64,000 nt of DNA from Pomacea canaliculata (lineage: Eukaryota > Mollusca > Gastropoda > Architaenioglossa > Ampullariidae): positions 1,488,001-1,552,000 of the forward strand of contig NC_037602.1 of the NCBI RefSeq assembly GCF_003073045.1, given 5' to 3'. The notes below the pieces were generated by a model. The model did not search any database. It was not told where the DNA came from and saw only the letters and a program-made list of their open reading frames with translations. Shown here piece after piece: positions 39,001 through 51,200 of the stretch; the stretch's first letter is position 1; every line of letters begins with the position of its first letter. Position numbers and translations under genes: made by a program.

Positions 39001-39927
39001 CAAATATATGCATGCATACACACACATGCACATGCACGCACACACACACACATGATACTCTGCCTTATTTGTAAGATATGGTGCATCTAACTATTCTCCT
39101 TGTTGAGAAAAATGCTAGTAAAGAGAGTTCCCCAAAGAGAAATCTAATCCAGAATTCCTTCTTTCCCTTCATATAGCTTTCACACTGCACCAGGTATTTT
39201 AAGAAGACAGAACCCTCTGCAGGCACAACACTGGCCTCTTTGTTATACTGTGCTGCAGTAGAGCCAGAGATGGCTAAAAAAGAGAATGAATGAATCAGGA
39301 GCTGGCTGTTGGGCCATCCCTTGCAGTTTCTGATACCAGGAACACGCCCAAGAATAGTGCCACACAAAACCAGGTTAAAAAAAAATACCCATTTCTTCAT
39401 GACATGGAAAGAGAACACAAACAAAATGGTGAGAAAAAAAAGTAACTTAAAAAAATTAAAACACTTTTGTTCTAAAAGAAAATAAAATAAGCCGACGTTA
39501 GAATAGGTTAAGCTTGAAAGACGGTGTTAAACGTTGCCGAAATAGTGAATGCGACGACTTGAGCTGAAACATTTTACGTACTGCGAGATATCCTACTAAA
39601 ATTTGTATTTATAAAAAGGCGAGGATTTACTAATTGGTCTAGCATTTACGGTATTATTTCATTGTCTTGAGTAATAATGACACCAGAAAAACCCCCATTC
39701 ACGAGATATTGATGCACATAAACCAACAGAAGTCGCTAGGTTGTTAAGTAACCCAGACAAAGTCTGCACAAGCTGCTGGCATGCAAAGATGCATCCCCCT
39801 CCCCAGATTATCGCTAGCATGCAAACATGGTCGCGAGTTAAACTGCCTTACACCACTTACCAGACTGTTCTTCCGTGCTGACAGTTCCCCAAAGTGTCAA
39901 CGCGAAGATAAGACCAAGCACACACAT
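27087..39927 (-). CDS. CSPG4: Chondroitin sulfate proteoglycan 4 (NG2) orthologue
   Basis: Seven coding exons: 39861-39927, 32401-36794 (4394 nt), 31840-32047, 31066-31320, 29546-29769, 28999-29418, 27087-28799. All phases join, giving 2426 residues (human about 2322). The order is: signal peptide MCVLGLIFALTLWGTVS; a first laminin-G domain opening ASFYGESYV; a second laminin-G domain; an EGF-like knot near residues 386-425 (C-x4-C-x5-C-x8-C-x-C-x4-C); a long array of CSPG repeats with recurring FTQxDI, V-x-YxHDD and PPxHG motifs; one membrane span near residues 2218-2245 (IVGIVLGVLLVL); and a ~180-residue tail ending DPDLLQHCRTE...QYWV. The tail matches the vertebrate C terminus, where QYWV binds PDZ proteins such as MUPP1, GRIP1 and syntenin. 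Family role: a pericellular matrix and integrin co-receptor (fly kon-tiki/perdido). Confidence 0.97.
36795..39860. other. CSPG4 first coding intron
   Basis: A 3.07-kb phase-1 intron between the signal-peptide exon and the 4.4-kb exon. It holds CA microsatellites (38983-39001 and about 39018-39052) and AT-rich sequence. A Cys-poor ORF on the minus strand near 39065-39424 is not needed, because the flanking exons join in phase without it. Confidence 0.7.
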
Positions 39928-40147
39928 TTTTAGGCTTTATTAGCTTACGGATCTATCCAAGAGGGTTCCGCTGACCCAGTGTAATGCGATCTCGACGGCA
40001 TCGTCTTCGGTGCGAGTCTGCAATAATTGTTGACAGTCAATTCGCGCTTTTTCCCGCGAGCTTCCTCGAGACTACAGCATACAAAGGGACGTAAACATGG
40101 AAATGCAGCAGACGACAGCTGAAGAAGCGCCTTTTACAGAACAGTTA

Positions 40148-40288
40148 AGTTCTTTCTTAAAACTTTCCTGCGAAATTACATTTTAGAAACATACCTAAAA
40201 TTATGGCAGTGCAGGATAGTTCTTTCTTAAAAGTTTTATACGAAATTAGGTTTGTGAAATACAATATACCCAAAAGTATGGCAGGATA
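40148..40288. repeat. Two-copy ~70-bp tandem duplication
   Basis: Units starting at 40148 and 40218 share AGTTCTTTCTTAAAA at the start and TATGGCAG..GGAT at the end, with moderate divergence between. Confidence 0.75.
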
Positions 40289-43200
40289 ACACTTGGATTA
40301 CAGGAGAAAAAAGTCAGTAAAGACAACAATGTAATGATGCATTTGATTACTTTTACAACACGATGGATCTTTATTGTCTATTTCTGTGCAATAGAATTTG
40401 TTGTTGTTGTTAGGAGCTCATGAACTAGCAATGAAGTAAACAAGGGACCCAAATATTATTTACAGTCTGGATCTGTATATACTGTCCCATGAGAATGACT
40501 GATAACAGAAAATACTGTTGACTATCGTGTTTATGACAAGATTTGCCACGTTTGCCAATCTTATTCTCGCGCGCCGACGAATTTCCGAGTCCCAGAGAGT
40601 CATTTGTTAGTCTTATATATATGGATTCACTGATCGTGATGATTATGTCGATCGTCTACAGGACAAAGGTTACAACATATCAATGCTGCGACTTCACGAA
40701 TTGACGACAGCTGAGGAGGCCAAAGACAGCAGCTATTGATTGATGCAGAACCATGTACACGTATGAAGTCGTATGACAACGTGTGATTTATTATTGGAAT
40801 TATATTTCAATTGTTTGCTTCGACGTAACCGGTACTTTTGTGATGTTGCGCGGGTTGGGAAATTGTGCATGTGCTGAGAATTTATACCCACTAACACTTA
40901 CTATATAAAAATGTCGCTTCTGAGTGCGTTATATTTTCACTTGTACAATCTGATTTTTTAAAACAAAGATAAAAGATCTAGCTGAAATATATACAATTTT
41001 ATATATGTGTACATATATCAGCTTATGTATATAATATGAAGAGAGATATAGAGAGTCAGTCGACCGGGTTAAGAGGAAGAGCAAGCTGGGAGGTAGAGAA
41101 TGAGAAGAGAGATTGACAGAAGAATATGATGGGGCAGAAAAAGGAAAGGAATGAGGGATCGAACAAGCTCATCAAGACGAAAAAGACTTTTAGTTTTAAA
41201 CATCTTCAATCACGATATGACAACATCCCACTTACACATAAATACCAATGCACTGAAACATTTTTTTACCCATGTTTTCTCCATGGATAGCATACAAATT
41301 ACACACTTAAGTGCTAGAGACCTACTGGTATGGGAGGCAAACATAGAATGACAAACGGATAGGAAAGATACACAGCCAGATCAAAGGAATAATAAAAAAG
41401 CGAAGTCAAATAATTATTTTCTTGTTTTATTTATTTCAGTTCAAGTACATGAATGACACAAGTATAATGACTAGTTTTTTTTTATTTTTGGAGTGAACTG
41501 ATCTCTAAACTTTCCAAGAGCACAGTTTAAATAAAAAGTTTTGTAAAACGACTTGAAACGATGAACTCATACACAGTTTAAAGATAATGCTGTGACCACA
41601 TGATTTTACAAAAAGACAGGAACTGAATGCAGTGAGCACTTTAAGAATAACAAATAATATGAAAGGTAATTATACTGTTGAATTTCTTACACACGCACAT
41701 ACAGACGCACAAATACACCCACTCTGCCGCCTCCCCTTCAACCCGCGCACAAAAATTCCAATTTAAAATCAGATTTGTGATGTACAGAACAAAGTGGATG
41801 TTTTCTCTATAAATATTATACCGCACGTTTGATGCATACTGTTTTGTATCTTGATAATGCTAGTTCTCGATCACCGGAATTCTTCCTGTACGTGTTCCTC
41901 ATATTTATATTTATACATGCTTAGATCCACACGCATAGATGTGCGTGAAGAAAACTCACCAAAATCTTTGTTGACAAGAGAATCAAAAGAAAAGCAACAT
42001 ACACCCATTGCTCTTTATTATTATAAGCCGCATTCTCTCTTTTCATTAATGTCTTTCTATTCTTTGATGGAATGGGTGACGATGAAATTTTTGTGTAGAA
42101 AATGATAATACTAGTGTTGAACTTGGAAGATGTCAAACAGGATATTGAGATGTAGGATGATATCGACGATTGGGAAGATGCGCATGCTTAGCCACGATGA
42201 CTCTGTTAATGACGATCAGGATAATGAGACAGTCCAGCATCACGCTTGTGTCTTTCGGTCTTCAGGTGACAGCGTCACAGTCAAAACAACTGCTAACGTC
42301 CCGCATTGATGAGGGGAGAACTTGGTATGTTAACATGTATTAATTAATACAGTGCCAGTGTAATAGGCATAAATCATGTAATACAGTGTCAATGTAATAG
42401 GTATAAATCATACAGCAACGACTTAAACACTTTTCATTCAAAAGATCATTAAGTCTTTGTCACGACGAGACTATGTTAAGGTACACATCGTGATTTTGAA
42501 AAGAAAAAAAAAAAAGAAAATTATTTTCAAGGATGGATTACCTAGAAATTTTACTTTTATGTAGGCACTATGCTCACAAGAAACAGGTGTCGATGAAAAT
42601 GTGAATCAAATTTTGATGTTCTACAGTTAGAGCAGGAAGAAACGGGTGGAGAGAATGGATCAGTGGGTGGAGATGGAATGAATCAACGGATAGAAATGGT
42701 TGAGAAGATGGCACTGCATTGGCCCAGAACAAGCCTCAGTAAGTACAGTAAGCATTCCACCCCTTTACTGGTCTGTGTTTGAGAATAATATTGCAGTGTG
42801 TAACAGTAATGCCTTGATACATCCGTAGACTGAAAACACACTATGAGAGGCGTTAATACAGTGTAATCGTGGTCATAACATTTTGTACGACTGCGGTTTT
42901 CAACATCAGAACATTAAGAACTCAGAGCACTTGGTCGTCCACGCCTTTAATTTTTGTGTGCGAGAGCGTCTGTATGCGAGTTGCGGTATGCGTTCTGTGA
43001 ATGCGTGTAAAAACTGAAAGTTCAATAATTTAGGAAACATCTTTTCCTAGATGGTCGCACAAGTAACCATCGATGGAAAAAATCCAGACTTTTGCAACCT
43101 GTTCTAAAATATCTGTACAGTAATTTATGAGCATTTGTCTCAACTACAATTGTTTACGAAAAAGGAATTATTTTGTACAGGGGAAGCTTAAGTATAAAAA

Positions 43201-43385
43201 TAACCCAAAAGGCGAAAGAAATCAGAAATGCAGTTTGAAAACAATACAAAAATATGCTCACTAAAATGCCACTCTCACCCAACACGACACCAATCTACTC
43301 GCTCATACATCTTCACTCACCCGAACCCGTCCAACTACCCATATGACAAGTGCACAAGCACGGAGGTATACAAACTATCTTTCAC

Positions 43386-43510
43386 ACACACACACACCCC
43401 TCCATATGCATAAAGATATTTAAAATTATCTTTCTTTCTTTCTCTTTCTCTCTCTCTCTCACACATCCACCCACCCACACGCACACATACAAACGTGCAC
43501 GCACACTCAC
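43386..43510. repeat. Compound CA / TCTT-CT microsatellite cluster
   Basis: CACACA, then CTTTCTTTCTCT, then CACACATCCACCC-type runs. ORFs across it on both strands are low-complexity artefacts. Confidence 0.85.
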
Positions 43511-45221
43511 GTGTTGTCAGTTCACTCATGGATGCGCGCACACACTTCTGTACAGAGGCCCACGACAGTACCGTTTGCAATATTCTGTCACACACGAGCG
43601 ACAGTGAGGCAAACTGCGATCAAACTAAACACGTGTATGTACATGGGAGAGCATTATAAATCACAATTATTTTGTAAATGTCTGTCAAAACCCCGATGAT
43701 GCAGTCCATACACAATGAGCACACCTTCTGGCATCGCAGTCCACACATCCAGACCCTTCTATCACATGTCCTGACTGGCAGGTCGAAGCTGAAAAAAGCA
43801 CACAATAGGTCGAAAACGACCGATGTTCATCTACAGTGCTTTTGAAGTTCAGATGTCAAACATCGATCGATGGCCGATGAGATCCGCCGAAGTTCAGTGC
43901 TCGTCTCTGGTCGATTTTTCTATATAGAAAACAGTCGCCGTTTAGCAAGCCAACCTACTGCGCAGCTTTGTATAGAGATCTCATTTATGAAATATTTTTT
44001 TAATTTTGGACCACTTTACAATATATAATACAATCGCAGTTGTTTAGCAAGTTTTATATAAAAGATATTTTATAGACGTAATCGTTATCAGCTATCGTTT
44101 TCTTTTATTCTTATAGTCTTCGTCTTATATTATTATGAAAAAATGGCTTGGTTTCGATATTTAGCATTTGCAATATTTGCAAAAACACTTATGTAAAATA
44201 GTTATAAAATATTTTGGCAGGCTTTTGCAGCAGAAATATCGTTTTAAAAATTATTTATGGAGAAATTTCCTTGTTCATATTTGAAAACAAATTTAATTTT
44301 CTAATAGTTCACAGCTTAAAGAAAAGAGAAAAAAAAAAATCCGGGTTTGACATATCTAGTAAAACAACTAGAAAAACTTCACGTGAGGGGTTTCCAGGAA
44401 ATTCGCAGTTACGTGTACGTTTCTTGTTGTGGTGAATATATTTCCCACAAGTAGTGTTCGTCAGACACAATTAGTCATCTTTATGCATCCCACATCGCAT
44501 ATGATCCATGATCATTTAGGTGCGCTCTAAAAGCGGAACTATAGTCATTGACGGTGAATGTGATTTTCTGCAAGAACAAGCTTTTCGCTTCTCAAAGAAG
44601 CCATATAGATCGCTTATTTCTCCAACTCAGCAAACTCTGAAAACCCCTCATGTAAGTTCAAAAATCTGTTACCTTGTTCTTGTCTATCGGGAAGCAGGTT
44701 AGTAACAAACGGCTTGTGCTGTCCTACCTGTGGTGCAGGGTTAGAATAAGGAAAAGAACTAACAAACAAGCGAAGAAAAGATTAAAATATTACTGCGGTG
44801 CGTGGTAATGATACATCTAACTGGATTGGCAGCAGTGGAGTTAATAAAGGCAAATAAAGTTCAAAGGCATAAGCGAATAAATAAATCACTTAAAAGTAGG
44901 TAAATAACCCCCCCCCCCAGTTCTCCCACACAGAACGTGCCAACGAAAGCATAGTGTCAGCCTATGAAATTTCTGTGAAAAATGTACAGAAGTTTGTCTG
45001 GTTTTTATGCATACTGTATTTTCAACAGGAGAGGCAGAATAGTAGTATTCTTTGATTCTCATATTCTTTGATCCAGTCTTTGAAATATTAAGTTCAAAAG
45101 GATTGTTCTTCTAATGCGTGTTAAATACACCGAACTATCCTGCTTGCATAAAATTCATTTAAAAAAGGGTTGCTTCTTTTGGTGAAGGAAATCATCAGGT
45201 CTTCGGCGTCGAGAGCTGTGA

Positions 45222-45227
45222 TTTATT
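45222..45227 (-). terminator. Candidate polyadenylation signal for the mucin-like gene
   Basis: TTTATT on the plus strand (AATAAA on the minus), about 700 bases past the stop codon at 45924. It is a candidate only. Confidence 0.35.
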
Positions 45228-45923
45228 TGGAGGCTTCAATGTCTCTCTTCACCCAGCATTACCTTACAGCTAAATGGACAAGTAAACTGCTGTGCGACTA
45301 CGCATCAACCACAGATAACAGAAAGATTTAATTAAAAATACCAACTGGACAATACGGCAAGTGCACCAGGTAAGGGTATACTGCTCAAAGTTTGTGGCAA
45401 CAGCCGAGGACATGTATATGTATTAAAAATTGAGTAGAAAATTAATGAGCACACCCATGCTGCTCTTGAAGGTTTACACAACGACACTTTTTGTTCAAAT
45501 AGTAAAGATAGTTAATTATCAGAACAAGAAATTAAGTATGAATGTCGATATATGCCGGGGTTATGTCTCACTAAAACAATGGAAACATTCAGATGGAAAA
45601 TCGTTATCTTGCAATACACTAAGCCTATTCATCTGTAATCCTCCACCCTCTACCGATTTCGCCATCCGATAAGCTCTTGAAGTTCTTTAAATCGCAGCCC
45701 CGTCCTGATGTCAAAACAGTTACAGAAAGGCTAAGGTTACAATATTTTCATTGGTGCAAACGTATTTGTATATCGTGAGCAGTATACCCGACTGGTCTAT
45801 ATCCGTGCAAACTGCAGGGCTAAGCAAGTGTGAGTGCAGGACAGAGCAGTGTGTGTGCAGGTAACGGGGTGGTGGTGGTGAGGGTGGGAGTAGGGGTTGG
45901 TACTACATCATGCAGGACATTGC

Positions 45924-48191
45924 TTACAGGGAGGGGTACATGCTGGCGGCCCTTAGCCGTGCCGGGGAAGCCAGTCTCCGCTTGTATATGACGACTATGG
46001 CGATGCCGAAGACGATGACAGTTGGGATGCCGATGACGAGGGCAGCGACAATAGGCCAGAAGGCGTCATCGCCGCGATCCGAGTTATTTATGGGACCTTC
46101 CCAGCTGCTGCTGTTGCCTCGGGAACCTGTTTCCAAGGTGATGTTGGTGGTCAGGTCGGAAGGCAAGGAGCTGGTTTGAGCATCAGGGAAGAGAGGAGTA
46201 ACCGGGACATCTGGTTGGTGATCTGACGATGCTGTGGAGGACGTCGACGACGTGTCTTGCTCAGGCAACGTGGGAGATGGAACAGGAGTGCCTGGTGATG
46301 ACGGCGCAATGGAGGAGGACACTTGAAATGTTTGCTGTTGACTCGGCGGGGTTGGAATCGTGGAGAACGCTTGCGGTTGAACTGACGCAGTGGGAACCGT
46401 AGGATGTGTCTGCTGCTGAGTTGAGGTACTCGTGGTGATGGGTGACGTAGATTGTTCCGGCGAATGTGACGCACTCGAGGTAGTGAGTGACGTGGCTTCC
46501 GTCGGCGAGTCTGTGGCACGTGATGTTGGCGTACTCGGAGTAGTCAGTGGCGATGAGTCAGTCGGTGGCGTGTGCGACGTTTGAGGGGGTGATGTAGGAG
46601 GAGACAAATGTTGAGATGATACTGTGCTTTCCGGGCGGTGCACGGAGACAGAAACGTCAAGCGGACTAAGACTGGCCACAGGTACCACGACACTGGCACT
46701 TGTGTCGGGCAAGTCAGATGGCCCCTGACCTAAAGTGCTTTCTGTACTAGCCGTTAGAGAATCGGAAATCGTTTGGGCAGATGTGTCCAATTGGGACTCG
46801 GAGACCATATGTGAATCTGAGCCAGTTTGTGTATCCGTACTTCGACCCAAAGGATTTACTCCCTCTGACACAAACTCCAGAGGAGAAGCTGTTGTGTCTG
46901 TGTTTTCCAGAGGATTCAGGACTGTACCAGCATCACTAGTGGAGGACAATATGGCCACAGTCGAGGTCAGGCTGGCTCTCGACATCAGAGTAGAAGTTAT
47001 TGCTGATTCTTTTAAATCTTGCTGTGAGTAGTCTCCCGCAACGGACGTGTGGGGCATTGTGGTGCCGTCACTTGGCACACGTGTCACATCTGCAGCTGTG
47101 TTCTTTGCTTCAGGTGATGTCACATCATCTTTCGTTTCTAAGAACAAGCTTCTCCCTGCATTGTTCCCAAACATGATTGTCTCCTCGAAAAAAGAGACAG
47201 AAGTGAAGTCCTTCGGTTGTGTGTATGGTCCAGCTGTCGTAGTTGATTGGTAGGTTGAATCAGACGTTTCTAATTCACCCGTGGACAAACTAATCGTATC
47301 GTCTGTCAAGGAACCAACAAAAATGGATCTTGTTTCCTTTGGCTCGAAATTCAACGGCGCTTGTGAGGAGGAGTTCAAACTGAGCGTGCTGCCTGTTGCC
47401 CCTGACGTGTGGCCAAGAGAATTTTCTGGAAGCTCTGAGGTGACTATAGAAGCGGATGTCACTCTTGGCGCAGTCACTTGAAGAGGTTGGCTAGTGGTTT
47501 GAGTGCTAGTAAAGGTGAGGAGCGTGCTGTTATCATCGCTGACTGCCTCACCGAAGAGGTACAAATCGTTGCCAGGGACGCTGTTGCCTAGCAAAGCGGT
47601 TTCATCAGGAGACGCAGGAAGCGGTTCAACTTTTGTCCTCTTGCTATAAAACTCGCTGAAGTAACTGTCCAGGCTGTTGGTGACAACAGGAAAATTGTCG
47701 TCTCGCGCAAAGCTCTCGCCGATAAAGACCGTCTCCACCCCCGGGCTGGAGTCCCGAGTCAAGATGGCTGGCGAGACGTCGAGAGTGAGGCTAGCCTGGG
47801 CGCCAGTCTTCAAGGGCCTGAGGGTGGCGTCCGTGTCTCTTCTGTGTCTGGCAGTCAGGTGATTAAGACTAGAGAAGGCGCTATTCGGAAAGGGCTGAGA
47901 ACCACCAGCATCAGCCGCTTCGTCCATGGACGCCCGTTCGGTTTCCACGTCTCCAAAGCACCGCTTGGCAACTGCTAAATGGAATCTGTAATGACGAAAT
48001 CATGCATGTGACCAATGAAGTCTGTAATGACAAATCATTCACGTGAACACTGGAACATGTAATGACAAATAAATCACAGGACCAATGAAGTCTGCAATGA
48101 GAAATTACACACCACATCACGCACGTGGCACACTTGGATATTTTTCTTTAGCAAGGAGAGTTTAGTCCAGTAAACTAGTTCTTTGTTTGAT

Positions 48192-48227
<36 letters not shown>

Positions 48228-51200
48228 ATTATTGCTGTTGCTGCTGCTATTGTCGTTGGTAGGGAATGTAGAGATCTGTGATTGGCTTGTAGGGTTGGTA
48301 GAACTTTCTGTTTCTCACTAGCATGTGTATCTGAGTAAAAATAGTCGTAATAGTTTTAATGGTAGGCGAAGGTAATGTTTTAAAAACAACAGCTTTTGTA
48401 CATTTTATTTTACAGACTGCATACATACACAAAGTACTTTTGTAGTAGGAACTCTTCCAGCAGGTAAAGAAGTGTTAGAGAAGATACAAAGTGATTGGTG
48501 CAAGCCATTAAGTGAGCAAACGGTCTGCTAATATTGTAGCATTGAAATTTATACATGTATACATTGTTGTGTACGAGGAGTGCCAATAAGCAATGGCGTC
48601 ATATACTAACAAAGGCTACTGTACAACTGGCAATGTTATGAAAGCTAAAAACATATTTTCTGTTATGATTCACCTTGTTTTCTGAAGGTCTCCAAGAACG
48701 TGATTAGCCGAAAATATACTGTCTCCAACAGGAGAGAATATGAAACTTGCCGAGTCTAGGACATCGTGACCCAGGTTCAGCCACAGCAGCAGCGTGATGT
48801 TGGTTGCCTCAGCTCCCTGCAAAAATAACTAAATAAATAAAAAATATATAATCCTTACAACATTTTGCACAATCCTCTTATTTTTTGTTCATGTGAGAAA
48901 GTCCGTGGCAGAGTATTCATGCCGATATCTTCACAACAGATGAAACGCGGAAATTGTTCTCAAAATATTAGTCGCGAAACCACGGGCGATAACTTCACAA
49001 TTGTGCAAATTTTAACTAAATCTGTAAAGTAGAATTCGACCGTCTGAGCCACATCGCTTGCTTTCAAGGAATTCTGTGAAATGAGCACAAGTACACTGCC
49101 GGCCGATTGGTATTTTCGATCATTCATACACAACAGCGTTGGCGATGCTTGTCACAGGTTTTCTCCCTTTCCTCGATATTTCCGAGCTTTTGTGCACGCT
49201 GACACCTGTATATGACAGGTGCTCTCTCTACCCTCATTTCTCTCTCTACCGACTTTCTCACCTGTTTCTCTCACTAGTGGCTTTCTCAATATATTTAAAA
49301 CGTACACATTTTCTTCTGTTCAATGTCAGGCTCACAAACATTTTCATTGGTGTCTAAACATTACTTCCTCTTTTCAAGTTACGAAGAGAGTTCTGTCCCT
49401 AAGACGCTGGAGGATATTATTATTATTAATTATTATCACCTTAGTGTCGTACTGTAGTGTTACTATGGGCTGCTGTAGACATGGACTGAGGGAAGCTTGG
49501 CTGGCATACCTGAAAATCGAAAACATATTTCTGATAAAAGACCCGAAAAAGTCCGAGGCGTTGCATAGGAAAATCGGGATCTGATTCCAGGAAAAATAAA
49601 CCAGCAATTCTTTCACCTATGCATCCATATCCATCCGCCAAGCTATTTGTCTCTGTCATTACATACACAAAATCTGTCAACCATAGAAGAATATGCTGTG
49701 GTGTCCTGGACGCTGTGAGAAGATGATAAAAGTGCAGTGAGGGGATCTATCTACCTTGACCCGGAGGCACAGCGTATGATGACGGTGACTTTGTTGTTTC
49801 CTGCAACACAAAGGTCGTCCAGCGTGTAGTGGGGGGCCTCCACCTCCAGCAGGGCCACGTCCAGCACGCAGGCTTCCATCATCTGTGACAAAGGTTAACA
49901 GGTAAGGATTTCAACTTATTGACGACCATGATGTTGATTTGGTCTAGAGTGCACCTGACACTTTTTCGAGGAAGCTAAGCATCTGCAATGTCAAGGCTGT
50001 ATAAATGCTGAATGCCCATAGCTCCCCCTTGCGTGTTTTTACGAAAACGTTTTGGACGATGTGTCTGACAGACCAACCTCTACTCAGTGTGGAGCTTTAA
50101 TACATACCTGTCGTCATCTGTGTCACTGTCAGCACCACCCACAAGATGTGTTTGTAAGTGTTTAAAAGGACGAGAAGTGGCAAAGTCAGAATTCTTTAAT
50201 GTGGATATTGCTTGGTAGTGATAAACTGGTGATATTGTTTTGCTGTTATCTATTCTCCACCTTCAACCCCCTTGAAGTTTTGGAGGTTTTTCTGTGACTA
50301 TTAAGTCACCTATCCCACTACCTACATAACACTGGCCACTCAACAACTACCTCTCAAACAGAGTGTCTCAGAAAATGTACTCACATATTTTACCTTCTAT
50401 AACTCACTAAATTTTTCATTTCTTTTCAGATCAACTAGACCCTAATAATTACAGAAGTACGACTAAGTTTTGACGAGAAAACATTTATCATAAAACGCTA
50501 AAATGGAAGCCCGATAATATCACTGAAGTGCGAAGAAAATCTGAAGGACATTTTCACGAAGATTCACCAACGCGAAGCACCATTTATTCATTTATCATTT
50601 AACTATTCATCTTGTCAATAAACAATGCCTTTATTTTCATTTAAAGAGTGAGTTTAATTTTGCGATGTATTTGTACATTTGAATCATTAGTCTGTTTTAT
50701 AAGTCGATGAGCACTGTATTTATTGTCATTTAAGGTGCGAGTACATTTTTGGGGGATACCCGGTATTTTCCTTTGTCGACTTCTCCAGCAAAAAGAAGCC
50801 ACAGACCCGATAAACTGTCACTGCAAAGTTCAAAAATTAGGTGTGATGAGAGCTCTCTTTGCTCCTTTTTCCCATGGCAACCATGTAATCCCCTTAAAAC
50901 GTGTGAACACCAGCCTACAAGACTTCTTTTCCCAGAGAGATTTCACAGGGAAAGCCTCCCTCCCGTGAAAATCACTGCTACCAATAATTTCCTGGGCTCG
51001 TCGTCCCAAAGGATGATGCGTGGTGACGGAAGACACCTAACGACAAGCGACACGGACTCGGTTGTAACGGCTCCTCGTAAACCTCACTCCAAACACCGGA
51101 ACTCAGGGGCCAAGGGCAGACAGCCCGATACCCGAATAGAATGTAGAGTGAGCACGCCGAACAGGTGGATGGGTGGGTGAGGGGAGGAGGGTACAAAGGG

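Larger units (their letters stand above)
39928..45923. other. Intergenic, CSPG4 promoter side; no convincing gene
   Basis: The first ~150 bp next to the CSPG4 ATG should hold its 5' UTR and promoter. The rest is AT-rich with scattered microsatellites. Two plus-strand pieces look faintly exon-like (ATG at 40097; acceptor followed by a 25-residue frame and stop at 40661-40738) but their phases do not join. The 3' UTR of the mucin-like gene lies at the right end. Confidence 0.5.

Noticed and set aside
39065..39424. Alternative CSPG4 exon in intron 1
   Set aside because: The signal-peptide exon and the 4.4-kb exon join in phase without it, and it contains nothing expected of CSPG4.
46151..46519. 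Arg/Pro-rich minus-strand ORF of 122 residues
   Set aside because: It is an out-of-frame shadow of the Ser/Thr/Pro-rich mucin exon.
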